This document shows positions 42,020 through 49,906 of a stretch of 64,000 nucleotides of DNA, piece after piece. Location of the stretch: contig JAHCIQ010000001.1 in NCBI GenBank assembly GCA_026129135.1, positions 372,001-436,000 of the forward strand, read 5' to 3'. Position numbers and translations under genes: made by a program. The DNA is from Cyanobacteria bacterium TGS_CYA1 (lineage in GTDB: Bacteria; Cyanobacteriota; Vampirovibrionia; Obscuribacterales; Obscuribacteraceae). The stretch's first letter is position 1. Each line of letters starts with the position of its first letter. The notes under the pieces are model-generated. The model had not been told where the DNA came from. It did no database searches and was given only the letters and a program-made list of their open reading frames with translations.

Positions 42020-42232
42020 ATGGAAATTGCTCTCATAGCCTTTTTTGTTTTTCTGGTGGCATGGACATGTTATGCCGTTACCATATCGCAGGGCAAAGAA
42101 GAATTCTTGTGCCAGGATTGCCGTTTCAACGACCCCGAGCAATGTCTCAAAGTCGAGCGACCAAGAGCGATTCTTTGCACCAGTTATCGCAACGACAAAG
42201 AACCGGTTTCAGAATCAGAATACAAAAGATGA
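42020..42232 (+). CDS. Small Cys-rich membrane protein
   Basis: 70 residues. One membrane span (MEIALIAFFVFLVAWTCYAV) is followed by a hydrophilic domain with CQDCRFNDPEQC and a further cysteine in AILCTSY, a possible four-cysteine metal or Fe-S site. It starts directly after the protease stop, so coupling is likely, and it ends back-to-back with the convergent corA stop. I do not recognise a family; a zinc-ribbon-like membrane partner of the protease is a guess. Confidence 0.65.
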   Translation: MEIALIAFFVFLVAWTCYAVTISQGKEEFLCQDCRFNDPEQCLKVERPRAILCTSYRNDKEPVSESEYKR

Positions 42233-43339
42233 TTATTTCGACTTGATTTTCAGGCTGCCAAGCCAGCCTTTCCAATACAAATAAATCAGTATCGATAGTG
42301 ATACCACGAGCATGAGACCAAGTGCGTAAGGATAGCCGTAGTACCAAGTAAGTTCTGGCATATTGTAAGGGGATAATTGAGTGTGAAAATTCATGCCATA
42401 AATTCCAGCTATAAGAGTTGGTGGCACGAACAAGGTCGTGAAAATGGCAAGCACCTTAATGATTTCGTTCATACGGTTACTCAAGCTAGAAAGATAAATG
42501 TCCATCAAGTCAGACAAAAATTCTCGATATGTCTCAACAAAGTCTAGCACTGTAATTGTATGGTCGTAACAGTCGCGAAAATAAATACGAGTCTCGGGCG
42601 AAAACAGCGGGCTTGCATCGCGCAGAAAAGCGCTTATGGCGTCACGCAGTGACCATGCCATTCTTTTAAGTGCGAAAAATTCTTTTTTTAGTGAATGAAT
42701 TTGCCCTACCATTTCGCGCTCAGGTTTTTCGATAATTCCTTCTTCCAGCTTATCGAGCAGATCTCCATAAGCTTCGAGCACTGGAAAATAACTGTCTATT
42801 ACTGCGTCTACGATGGCGTAAGTGAGATAATCACTGCCCATTTTTCTGATCAATCCGTTGCCTTTGCGAATACGATCGCGCACCGGATTCATTACGTCTA
42901 TTGGTCCATCCTGAAAAGTAATGACAAAACTTTTGCTTGTATATATGCTCAATTTCTCCGTTTCGAGCGCTTCTTTCATTTCGGCCATGTGCACAACGAA
43001 AAAACAATTCTCGCCATATTGCTCGAGCTTGGAGCGCTCCTGAATATTCATCACGTCTTCCAGAGCAAGGCGGTGAATGCCAAAAATTTCGCCAGTTTGG
43101 GCCACTATTTCAGAATTGCCCAGACCTTCGATATTCACCCAGATAACAGGATATTTCTTCTGAGCTTCTGTAACTTCAATCCAGTCGGTGATGCGTTTTT
43201 CAAAAACGCCCTCAGGACCGTATGCGATTAAATCAATATGGGTTGGTTGCGCACCTGGCGGAGAAATGATAGTACCAGGGCTGGTGCCAGGAGGAGTGTG
43301 CTTTATTTTTTTGAGATATCGTTTTCTGTTTTTTGACAT
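42233..43339 (-). CDS. corA: CorA-family divalent cation (Mg2+/Co2+) transporter
   Basis: 368 residues from ATG 43339. A large cytoplasmic N-terminal domain (DWIEVTEAQKKYPVIWVNIE, IHRLALEDVMNI, YTSKSFVITFQDGPID) is followed by two C-terminal membrane spans with the hallmark GMN in AGIYGMNF, between spans near residues 300-320 and 335-355. Family knowledge: a pentameric channel importing magnesium, sometimes cobalt or nickel. A TTGATA-17-TACAAT promoter ends 6 bases before 43339, so the message may be leaderless; the longer frame from 43393 would start upstream of this promoter. A second promoter at 43540-43568 would add a structured leader of about 195 bases. Confidence 0.93.
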   Translation of the reverse strand: MSKNRKRYLKKIKHTPPGTSPGTIISPPGAQPTHIDLIAYGPEGVFEKRITDWIEVTEAQKKYPVIWVNIEGLGNSEIVAQTGEIFGIHRLALEDVMNIQERSKLEQYGENCFFVVHMAEMKEALETEKLSIYTSKSFVITFQDGPIDVMNPVRDRIRKGNGLIRKMGSDYLTYAIVDAVIDSYFPVLEAYGDLLDKLEEGIIEKPEREMVGQIHSLKKEFFALKRMAWSLRDAISAFLRDASPLFSPETRIYFRDCYDHTITVLDFVETYREFLSDLMDIYLSSLSNRMNEIIKVLAIFTTLFVPPTLIAGIYGMNFHTQLSPYNMPELTWYYGYPYALGLMLVVSLSILIYLYWKGWLGSLKIKSK

Positions 43340-43374
43340 CAAAATATTGTAGATGTCACTAAAAGCACTATCAA
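43334..43374 (-). promoter_or_regulatory. corA proximal promoter with operator-like inverted repeat
   Basis: Minus strand: -35 TTGATA (43374-43369), 17-base spacer, -10 TACAAT (43351-43346), then the ATG 6 bases later. TGACATC (43334-43340) and GATGTCA (43352-43358) are perfect 7-base inverted arms that flank the -10 box and cover the start codon, a good position for a repressor. Confidence 0.6.
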
Positions 43375-43412
43375 GCCCCCTGAGCCGGTTCACTCACCGA
43401 CGCACAGGGGGC
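43375..43412. promoter_or_regulatory. GC-rich hairpin upstream of corA promoter
   Basis: GCCCCCTG (43375-43382) and CAGGGGGC (43405-43412) form a perfect 8-bp stem, with an inner CGGT/ACCG stem. It directly abuts the -35 of the proximal corA promoter. On the minus strand it is not followed by a T run, so it is not a classical terminator; it may pause or end RNA from the upstream promoter. Confidence 0.5.
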
Positions 43413-43431
43413 CTGCTCCTTGAATATTTCA

Positions 43432-43531
43432 ACCGACATTAATCGGTCCGTCTCAGGCGTTAGCTAATGAGACTTTTTCGGGCACCATGTAAGGAAAACC
43501 CGCTTGTATAGAGCCTTTCGTTTCGGACGAT
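43432..43531 (-). ncRNA. Candidate structured leader RNA upstream of corA
   Basis: Between the distal promoter (43540-43568) and corA, the minus strand can fold as a three-way junction: a closing helix of 43524-43531 with 43442-43450 (ATCGTCCG with CGGACCGAT, one bulge), a CGGG/CCCG stem (43479-43502) and a GTCTCA/TGAGAC stem (43450-43473). An alternative hairpin ACCGA/TCGGT (43432-43447) uses the 3' strand of the closing helix, so the two folds exclude each other, as in riboswitches. The Mg-sensing M-box consensus is not recognised. Family unknown. Confidence 0.4.
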
Positions 43532-43539
43532 CTGTTTTT

Positions 43540-43568
43540 ACTATAACAACATGTTACGGAGTTGCCAA
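43540..43568 (-). promoter_or_regulatory. Distal corA promoter
   Basis: Minus-strand TTGGCA (43568-43563), 17-base spacer, TATAGT (43545-43540). A good sigma-70-type promoter reading toward corA, about 200 bases before its start codon. It lies just downstream of the large GGDEF gene. Confidence 0.6.
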
Positions 43569-43594
43569 GACTAAAATGCTTGAATTAAATCAAG

Positions 43595-46500
43595 TTAAGA
43601 TTGCTCGCTCGAAGCTTCAAGCGTTTGCTCTGTATTCGAGGCTGCATCAGCTTCTATGTCCTTTTGCAAGATAGATAAAAATAGCTTGACAAGGCGCGAG
43701 TCCCAACGCTTTCCAGAGCCTGCCTGAATTTCTTTCACCGCCTCCTCGTGCGACATCGCCTTGTGATATGGACGATCTGAGGTCATTGCGGTGTAAGAAT
43801 CAACCAGCGACACGATTTGAGACTCTACCGATATATCTGGACCGCGCATTTGATTGGGATAGCCTGAGCCGTCCCAGTTTTCTCTGCACGCTTCGATGAT
43901 TTGCGAGACTCGGAATAAGAGTTTGGCAGGCTCTAAAAATTTAGCCGCTACAGATGGTGTCTGTTTGACCAGTTTCATTTCTTCTTCGCTTAAAGGCTCT
44001 TTCTTCTGCAAAATTTCTTCCGGCACTACCATTTTGCCCAAATTGCAAAGTACAGCAGCAAGCGAGACGATTTCAGCGTGTTCTTTGGCTAAGTGCAATG
44101 ACTGAGCCATCAAATTAGCGTACTTGTATACTCGCTGCGATCTGTCGCTGTCGTAAGCATCTTTTTCTTCGACTACTTTAACTACTTGCGCAAGCAAGCC
44201 CAAAATGCCCTTCTCTGCGATTGCATTCAAATCGAATGCAGGAAGCGCAGGACGAATGGTTGCGGCTTCTTTAGGAGCTTCTTCTTTCTTGTCTTTAGGT
44301 GCATCGGCATAGCGGTCTGCATCGAGTTTGACAGACATGTCTATCTCTAGTTCTTTGCCGTCGGCAAAGAGATCTTCGGTAACGGTGCGGACCTGGTTGC
44401 GTCCTTTGGTCTTAGAAAGATAAAGGGCTTTATCGGCTAATTCAAAAAGTCTGTCTTTGTCGTTTGCGTCGTGGGGAAATACAGCAACACCAAGCGAGGC
44501 GGTAATGGTTCCTACGCCTTCTACTTGTTTCTCGCGAATTGAAGTACAGATGCGATCTGCCACCACTTTTGCCGCTTTCAAATCTGTTTCAGGTAAAAGC
44601 ACGACGAACTCTTCACCACCAAATCGGGCAACCGTATCTACGTCACGCACGCTCTTTTGCACAACTTTACCGATATGTTTGATTGCTTCGTCACCATAAT
44701 GGTGACCCAGAGTGTCGTTGATTTTTTTCAAATAGTCGAGGTCGACGATTATGAAAGAGAAGGGGTGACCAAATCGTGTATAACGATCTATTTCTTTTCC
44801 AAGTTGAGTTTCGAAATGACGACGATTGAATAGACCGGTCATTGGATCGGTGAAAGATGCTGTCTCGGTCTGAGCAAATAGCTCGGCGTGCGAAATCACG
44901 ACCGCGACTCTATCTGCAAGGTCGAGTACCATGAGTTCGTCCTTTTCGGGTAATTGGCGAACCTGATCAGGCGAAATGAGACACAATGCTGCTTTGTAGA
45001 CGCCACCATAAAAGAGTGGGACAAGAGTAGCAGACGTAAAAGGAATGGACGAGTTGATTCCTTTTTCTGTCAATATGTCGTTAATCTGGGTGCGGTCTAA
45101 AAATACGGTGGCACCAATTTTGAGATCGCTTGAAAGGGCACGAATCAGGATATCGCCTACATTCAGATTTTCATCTTCGTTTTGCTCCAGTCCAGCAATG
45201 GCAGAGTTATCATCTTTCTTTTTCTTTCCTTCTTTTTTCAAGTCGGACATGGAAGCAACTTTTGATTTGCTATAAGAATCGGACTGAGAGTCGTAAAGAG
45301 CACAAACGCAAAGTTCGAGTTTGAAAAATTCTTGCAATGCTTCAACCAGAGTTTCCATAATCTGGTCGGCACGTTTTAGAGCGTTTCTGATTTCGCTCGA
45401 TACTCGGTTGATTAATGCTGTTCTTGCCTGGTCGGCACGAATTTGCTGAATAGCTTGATCTGCACGAATAACGTTTGACAGGTGACCTGCAATTGTAAGA
45501 CCCAGTTCTCTATCCTGGGTTCTGAATTCTGCTTTGTTTGCTTGTCTCTGCCATAAACCGATAACACCAAGACGCGAACCTTCCGATGTTAACGGAAGAA
45601 CAAGTGCCATATCGTGTTTGAAAAATGTGTCAGGTTTGCGACTGTATTCGACGTTGATCATTTTGCCGCGACCGGATTTGAACACTTCGACGAACGGATT
45701 ATCCGAACTTTCCATGTTTACAGACTTCAAATTGGAGTCTTCTGTTTGCGGCTCTAGAATATTTTCTTCGCGATTGAACAAATAAATTTCACTATGCGTG
45801 AAGCCCATGTGCTCAGCAACCAATCTGATGGATTTGACGAGAGCTTCTCTTGTGGTCATACCGCGAGACTCACGAAATAGCATCGCTATTTCGTTGATGA
45901 GTTTCATCTCCTGGGCGTCCATCTCGATTCTGCTCTGGTCAGCTGCTTGTTGCAGCACTACAGATAGAAGTTCGGCAATTTTTTGCAGTACGAAAGCGTC
46001 ATGAGTACTCCACTCACGCGAGCCTTTGCACTGTTGCAATTCTAAAAAGCCTGAGATTTTTCCACGTGATTTGAGCTGCGACATCAATCTTGCTTCCACA
46101 CCACCAAGTTCGATTAAGGAAGAAAGTGTAGGAGCGACTTTGTGTAAATTCACATCTAGTGCGGTATTTGGAATGCTTATGACGCCAGAGCTTGTTTCGT
46201 CAGGAAACTTGGAAACGAACTCGAGCATGATTGCTGAAGACTCGACTGATGTAAGCTTGTTATCGACGAAACAATTATGACCATTGGTCGAAAATTCGTG
46301 GGTGACTTTCAAGTGTTCGCCATCGATGCGCCAGATGATACCGCGGTCAGCGCCAGCAGATTTGACCAGATTTTCGATTGCATACTGGAAAATCGGCGAT
46401 AGATCAGACGAATGCCTGAGTTTTGAAATAATGTCAGAAATAATCGCTTGAGCAGCTGGAGGAACAACTGATGGTAACTCGTTACTAAGACCAGTTACAG

Positions 46501-47440
46501 CTTTGTCCAATTCTTGAATCAAGAGCTGGTCGCTAGATTTTGTGCGAGTTGCAGCACCGGGCTCGAGTGTGGTCAAACGCGAGGACGAAATACTTGCTGA
46601 AGATTTTGCATGGGCACCGCTCAGCCCACCACCGGGATGATAGTTCGGCATTCCTTGTAGTCCCATGTCTACTGCTATCGGTTGGACTTTTCCAGTAGAC
46701 GGAAGGCTCTGAAACGGCGACGGGGGTACTCCTCCAATAGGTGGAGGCGAAGCACCAGCTTGCGCGGGTGGGGCAATGCTCTGGACTGGCGATACGCCAG
46801 TGGTTGGTGAGGGTTGATTGTAATTATCTGCCTCGGGCAAAGCCAGACTTTGAAGCGGGTCTAAAATAATGCCCTGTTGTGTAGGTGCCTTGACGATGGG
46901 CCAGGCCTGTCGTACCCGCTCCATATAAGGCGGAGCGCTTCCTTTGAGCCCAAGTTCCATGCGCATTTCTTCAAGTCTGTTCGACTCGTTCATATCGAGA
47001 CGCTGCCATTTGGGCAAAAGTCTGACGATTGCATCATTTACAATTGCAGGGTCGCAAGAGCCAGTGCACTGATAACGCTCACCAGGCTTGGATTCGAAAG
47101 CTTGTTGCCCATAGACCACAAGGCATAAGCCGTTGCTTTCCATGAGAAAGCCCCATTCGTCAGGCGGATCTGAGCGATTTTCTGAAAAAATAGAGACGCA
47201 AAACGCATCTCTAAGTAATTCGGTATAAGCTTTTCCGGTGGGCAATAGACGATTAGCGTTCTGGCGGCTCCAGTAAACGAAAATTGGACGCATCCGGCCT
47301 TCAATCGCCATCTGCTCCATTTGTCTAATAAAAGGAATGAAGCCATCGACTGGAGGCAAAACACTCAAAGGCAGAACGCCTGGTCCGGATTGCTGGACCA
47401 GCATCATTTGAAGCTGAATTCTGCTTGGCTCTACCGTCAA
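43595..47440 (-). CDS. Multi-GAF GGDEF protein with degenerate HD-GYP domain
   Basis: 1281 residues from TTG 47440 (AAGGGG 6 bases upstream). An N-terminal domain of about 170 residues is followed by a Pro/Ala-rich linker, about three GAF-like domains (near 350-510, 530-670, 690-880), a diguanylate cyclase and an HD-GYP-like domain. The GGDEF site is G941-G-E-E-F945 with an intact RDVD inhibitory site, so c-di-GMP synthesis and feedback control are expected. In the HD-GYP part, DGSGYP is kept but the metal ligands are changed: HD is C1132-N1133 and HHE is C1185-R1186-E1187, so phosphodiesterase activity is unlikely and it may serve as a binding or dimer module. No membrane span. Confidence 0.9.
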   Translation of the reverse strand: MTVEPSRIQLQMMLVQQSGPGVLPLSVLPPVDGFIPFIRQMEQMAIEGRMRPIFVYWSRQNANRLLPTGKAYTELLRDAFCVSIFSENRSDPPDEWGFLMESNGLCLVVYGQQAFESKPGERYQCTGSCDPAIVNDAIVRLLPKWQRLDMNESNRLEEMRMELGLKGSAPPYMERVRQAWPIVKAPTQQGIILDPLQSLALPEADNYNQPSPTTGVSPVQSIAPPAQAGASPPPIGGVPPSPFQSLPSTGKVQPIAVDMGLQGMPNYHPGGGLSGAHAKSSASISSSRLTTLEPGAATRTKSSDQLLIQELDKAVTGLSNELPSVVPPAAQAIISDIISKLRHSSDLSPIFQYAIENLVKSAGADRGIIWRIDGEHLKVTHEFSTNGHNCFVDNKLTSVESSAIMLEFVSKFPDETSSGVISIPNTALDVNLHKVAPTLSSLIELGGVEARLMSQLKSRGKISGFLELQQCKGSREWSTHDAFVLQKIAELLSVVLQQAADQSRIEMDAQEMKLINEIAMLFRESRGMTTREALVKSIRLVAEHMGFTHSEIYLFNREENILEPQTEDSNLKSVNMESSDNPFVEVFKSGRGKMINVEYSRKPDTFFKHDMALVLPLTSEGSRLGVIGLWQRQANKAEFRTQDRELGLTIAGHLSNVIRADQAIQQIRADQARTALINRVSSEIRNALKRADQIMETLVEALQEFFKLELCVCALYDSQSDSYSKSKVASMSDLKKEGKKKKDDNSAIAGLEQNEDENLNVGDILIRALSSDLKIGATVFLDRTQINDILTEKGINSSIPFTSATLVPLFYGGVYKAALCLISPDQVRQLPEKDELMVLDLADRVAVVISHAELFAQTETASFTDPMTGLFNRRHFETQLGKEIDRYTRFGHPFSFIIVDLDYLKKINDTLGHHYGDEAIKHIGKVVQKSVRDVDTVARFGGEEFVVLLPETDLKAAKVVADRICTSIREKQVEGVGTITASLGVAVFPHDANDKDRLFELADKALYLSKTKGRNQVRTVTEDLFADGKELEIDMSVKLDADRYADAPKDKKEEAPKEAATIRPALPAFDLNAIAEKGILGLLAQVVKVVEEKDAYDSDRSQRVYKYANLMAQSLHLAKEHAEIVSLAAVLCNLGKMVVPEEILQKKEPLSEEEMKLVKQTPSVAAKFLEPAKLLFRVSQIIEACRENWDGSGYPNQMRGPDISVESQIVSLVDSYTAMTSDRPYHKAMSHEEAVKEIQAGSGKRWDSRLVKLFLSILQKDIEADAASNTEQTLEASSEQS

Positions 47441-47599
47441 GTTGACCCCTTGCCCTGGATCTATTTCAAAACCAATAAAAAGACCACCAATGAGATCAAA
47501 TACCCCATTAACTAGTGATCTAACCGATTAGAGCCTTTTGTAATGATACTTGGCCTAAATTCTTTGACTGAAGGGGTCAGGTGCTAACATTAATTCGCC

Positions 47600-48304
47600 A
47601 TGAGTGCCAATAATATGTCCCAAAATAGTCAATCTGCCGAGGAAATTTTAGGTAGTCAGATTTACGCCGAGAATGTCGAATTCTGGAATCGTGCCTGGAG
47701 TCCGGTAAAAACTGCCTACACTCAGATGCCCGACCTGCCTTATATCAGCCCGATGATAAACGAGCTTGCAGCTCATTCTCCTGCAAACGTGCTCGATCTC
47801 GGATGTGGATCGGGTTGGCTTTCTATTTTGCTTGCACGCAACGGATTTGAGGTAACAGGCGTCGACGTGGCAGAACAAGCAATCAATCTGGCAAAAGATT
47901 GGGCGCAACAAGAAAGTCACACAATCGACTTTCAAGTCAAAGACATGGCAAAGTTAGAATTCAGCCCGAACACTTTCGAATCTTGTGTCGCTAACTCGAT
48001 TTTCGAACATTTTCCAATCGAGCTCACTTGCAATATTTTTAAACAGCTCAAGACTATAATGGCTCCCAATGCGGTTTTCATCGGATGCTTCGATAAAGTA
48101 GGCACCGGTCCGGGAGAGTACTACAAGCTAAATGACGAAACCCATGTTTATACTGACAAAGGCAGGAAGGGAATGCTTCTGCGTTGTTATTCGGATGACG
48201 AGCTCAAGAAAATTATGTCCGATGCTGGTTTCGATATAACCCAAATGCAGACCTATGAGTCCGGAACGAGATATATAGTCGCTATACGAAAGGGCGATTC
48301 TTGA
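47600..48304 (+). CDS. Class I SAM-dependent methyltransferase
   Basis: 234 residues. VLDLGCGSGWLSILLARNGF near residue 65 is the SAM-binding motif I, followed by VTGVDVAEQAINLAKDWAQ (acidic loop, motif II) and SCVANSIFEHF (motif post II). The substrate is not predictable; the fold is the Methyltransf_11/25 type found in ubiquinone, tellurite and small-molecule methyltransferases. Cytoplasmic. The ATG at 47600 has no clear ribosome site; a TTGACT at about 47563 and an AT-rich stretch just before the start may form a promoter close to the start codon. Confidence 0.85.
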   Translation: MSANNMSQNSQSAEEILGSQIYAENVEFWNRAWSPVKTAYTQMPDLPYISPMINELAAHSPANVLDLGCGSGWLSILLARNGFEVTGVDVAEQAINLAKDWAQQESHTIDFQVKDMAKLEFSPNTFESCVANSIFEHFPIELTCNIFKQLKTIMAPNAVFIGCFDKVGTGPGEYYKLNDETHVYTDKGRKGMLLRCYSDDELKKIMSDAGFDITQMQTYESGTRYIVAIRKGDS

Positions 48305-48637
48305 GGTAGTCATTTTTTTGCGTCGGGGAAATTACTCGGTCTGGTATCAAAGCCAGTGTCACCGGGCGTCCGAAAAAATTTTATTTTCAAGCTCGTCTAC
48401 CTTGAGAACTTGTTTGCTACAAATAAGGCAGGATGAGGAGTTCAGTTAGTTTAATTCTCTTCGTTGAGCAAATCTTTTTTCAAAAAAGACTTGAACATGA
48501 CAATCATTTGAGACAAAATTAATTCACTTCTCAGTTTGAGTTTCGCCGTTACCCCAATTCTGTAATGCAAGTCTGGCAGCCGTCTTCTGCCTGGCTCCCG
48601 CTATGAACCAGATTTTTTGCTTAGAGAGAACCGAGCC
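48305..48637. other. Long intergenic region
   Basis: 333 bases without a supported gene. It contains CTGG...CCAG (near 48340), an AAGTCTTTTTTGAAAAAAGA-type complementary stretch near 48470-48490, and a GGCAG/CTGCC pair near 48577-48593. These could be structural or regulatory, but none is followed by a clear T run. A 29-codon frame from 48433 has its SD-like bases too close to the ATG and is not called. Confidence 0.4.
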
Positions 48638-48799
48638 ATGAACAAACACGCCGAATCGCTTCACGACCGTCTTCGCCAACTTTTCGAAACCAAAGCCACA
48701 GAGTTCGTCAAGTTCTCGCAGGACAACCCCAATACAGCTGTGGTAACCAGCCAAATAGCTGAAATGTACACAGATTTAGCCAAGGTAATGAGCAACTAA
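48638..48799 (+). CDS. Small conserved-looking protein (53 aa), hypothetical
   Basis: ATG 48638 opens a 53-residue frame: MNKHAESLHDRLRQLFETKA, then a TEFVKFSQDNPNTAVVTSQI-type stretch, then AEMYTDLAKVMSN. It looks like two amphipathic helices with ordinary codon use, so a real small cytoplasmic protein is plausible. The ribosome site is weak (GAGAACCGAGCC). Function unknown. Confidence 0.5.
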   Translation: MNKHAESLHDRLRQLFETKATEFVKFSQDNPNTAVVTSQIAEMYTDLAKVMSN

Positions 48800-48886
48800 A
48801 CGCTCGCCTGGGACAATTCCCATAGACAAAGTCAAGGGTCTATCTTAAATTTGCAAGAGTAAAGTAATTTCTTGCAGGTGAGTGAG

Positions 48887-49150
48887 ATGGACCCTTTATT
48901 CGTGATTGCAGCTCTGCTTTTATGCGGCGTCCTTGTGACCATGATTGCCCTGCCAGAAAAATTTATTCCCGACCACCCGCTTGGCAAAAAGAAAAAGCTT
49001 GGATCTAGCTCCTGGGGCGTCTACAATGGAGCCGATCCGGAGACATCTGTCGGAACCGTCGAGGTCACTCCTCTGGTCGGAAAGCAGAAGTCAATTTACG
49101 GTGCCAATGCTTACAATAGTGGTCGTCCTGTATCGAGAAAAGGCGCTTAG
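48887..49150 (+). CDS. Small membrane protein (87 aa), hypothetical
   Basis: 87 residues from ATG 48887, with AGGTGAG just upstream. One N-terminal span (MDPLFVIAALLLCGVLVTMI) followed by a basic stretch GKKKKLGSS and a Gly/Ser/Asn-rich tail. Basic residues after the span suggest the tail is cytoplasmic. It ends 4 bases before the start of the acid phosphatase gene, so the two are probably cotranscribed. Function unknown. Confidence 0.6.
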   Translation: MDPLFVIAALLLCGVLVTMIALPEKFIPDHPLGKKKKLGSSSWGVYNGADPETSVGTVEVTPLVGKQKSIYGANAYNSGRPVSRKGA

Positions 49151-49154
49151 GTCA

Positions 49155-49901
49155 TTGAATAAAAAATTGAATTTGGTTCTGCCAGCATTGGTCGCGGTTG
49201 CGTTTGGTTTGGGTTTAAACAGCGCGTATGCAGACGAACCTAAAGGTCAGCATGACCTGGTCCAACCGGCTGCAAGTCATCCAAATGCCAAGCCGGGCGT
49301 TCCCGCTCCAGTCAAAGTTAGCTCGCCTGGAGGCTACGGTCATAGCGAAGGGCTCGAATACGCAAAGACTCCCGAGTACAAACAAGAATTCGACAAAGCA
49401 ATTCAGTCGGCCAAAGTCCATTGCGTCGATTTTATGAAAGCCAATCCCAATTCATTGAACAAAGCAATCATCTCAGACCTTGATGAAACCTTGCTCGACA
49501 ATCGTCCATATTTTCAGGACGTGAAAAAAGACTTTACCTGGGCAGATTTCGAAAAATGGGTTTTCAAAGCAAAGGCACCAAATTTGCCAGCGACAGCCGA
49601 ATTTTTGAAATGGGCTCGCGATCAGGGATTCGCCATAATTTTCCTTACAGGTCGTCCGGAAAACATGCGTGTGGTCACTACAGCCAACTTGATCAAAAAT
49701 AAGGTCGCTTACGATGGTTTGTACATGCGCGGTGATGATGACAAACGTCCTGCAAGCAAATTCAAGGCCGAAGTGCGCAAGAAAATTGAGTCGATGGGAT
49801 ACAAAATCGTAGTCAATATTGGTGACCAGGAATCTGATCTTGCGGGCGGTTTTGCTCTTGATGGCGAGAAACTTCCCAACAAGTTGTATTTTGTTCAATA
49901 A
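49155..49901 (+). CDS. Exported HAD-family acid phosphatase (class B / e(P4)-like)
   Basis: 248 residues from TTG 49155. A signal peptide (LNKKLNLVLPALVAVAFGLG then LNSAYADEP) is followed by the HAD phosphatase motifs: AIISDLDETLLDN (nucleophile Asp), IIFLTGRPENMR (motif II) and NIGDQESDLAGG (motif III). The family (PF03767) includes plant acid phosphatases and the bacterial e(P4) lipoprotein, which remove phosphate from nucleotides and other monoesters outside the cytoplasm. The radical SAM gene follows after 5 bases. A frame starting earlier (48945) is not needed. Confidence 0.87.
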   Translation: MNKKLNLVLPALVAVAFGLGLNSAYADEPKGQHDLVQPAASHPNAKPGVPAPVKVSSPGGYGHSEGLEYAKTPEYKQEFDKAIQSAKVHCVDFMKANPNSLNKAIISDLDETLLDNRPYFQDVKKDFTWADFEKWVFKAKAPNLPATAEFLKWARDQGFAIIFLTGRPENMRVVTTANLIKNKVAYDGLYMRGDDDKRPASKFKAEVRKKIESMGYKIVVNIGDQESDLAGGFALDGEKLPNKLYFVQ

Positions 49902-49906
49902 CAGAT

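Noticed and set aside
43432..43531. M-box (ykoK) magnesium riboswitch before corA
   Set aside because: GCCCGAAAAA and a following GUC...GAC stem recall part of the M-box, but the conserved 5' GUUAGGUGAGGCUCC and 3' portions are absent.
48433..48522. 29-codon frame in the 48.3-48.6 kb gap
   Set aside because: The SD-like bases abut the ATG too closely and no other evidence supports it.
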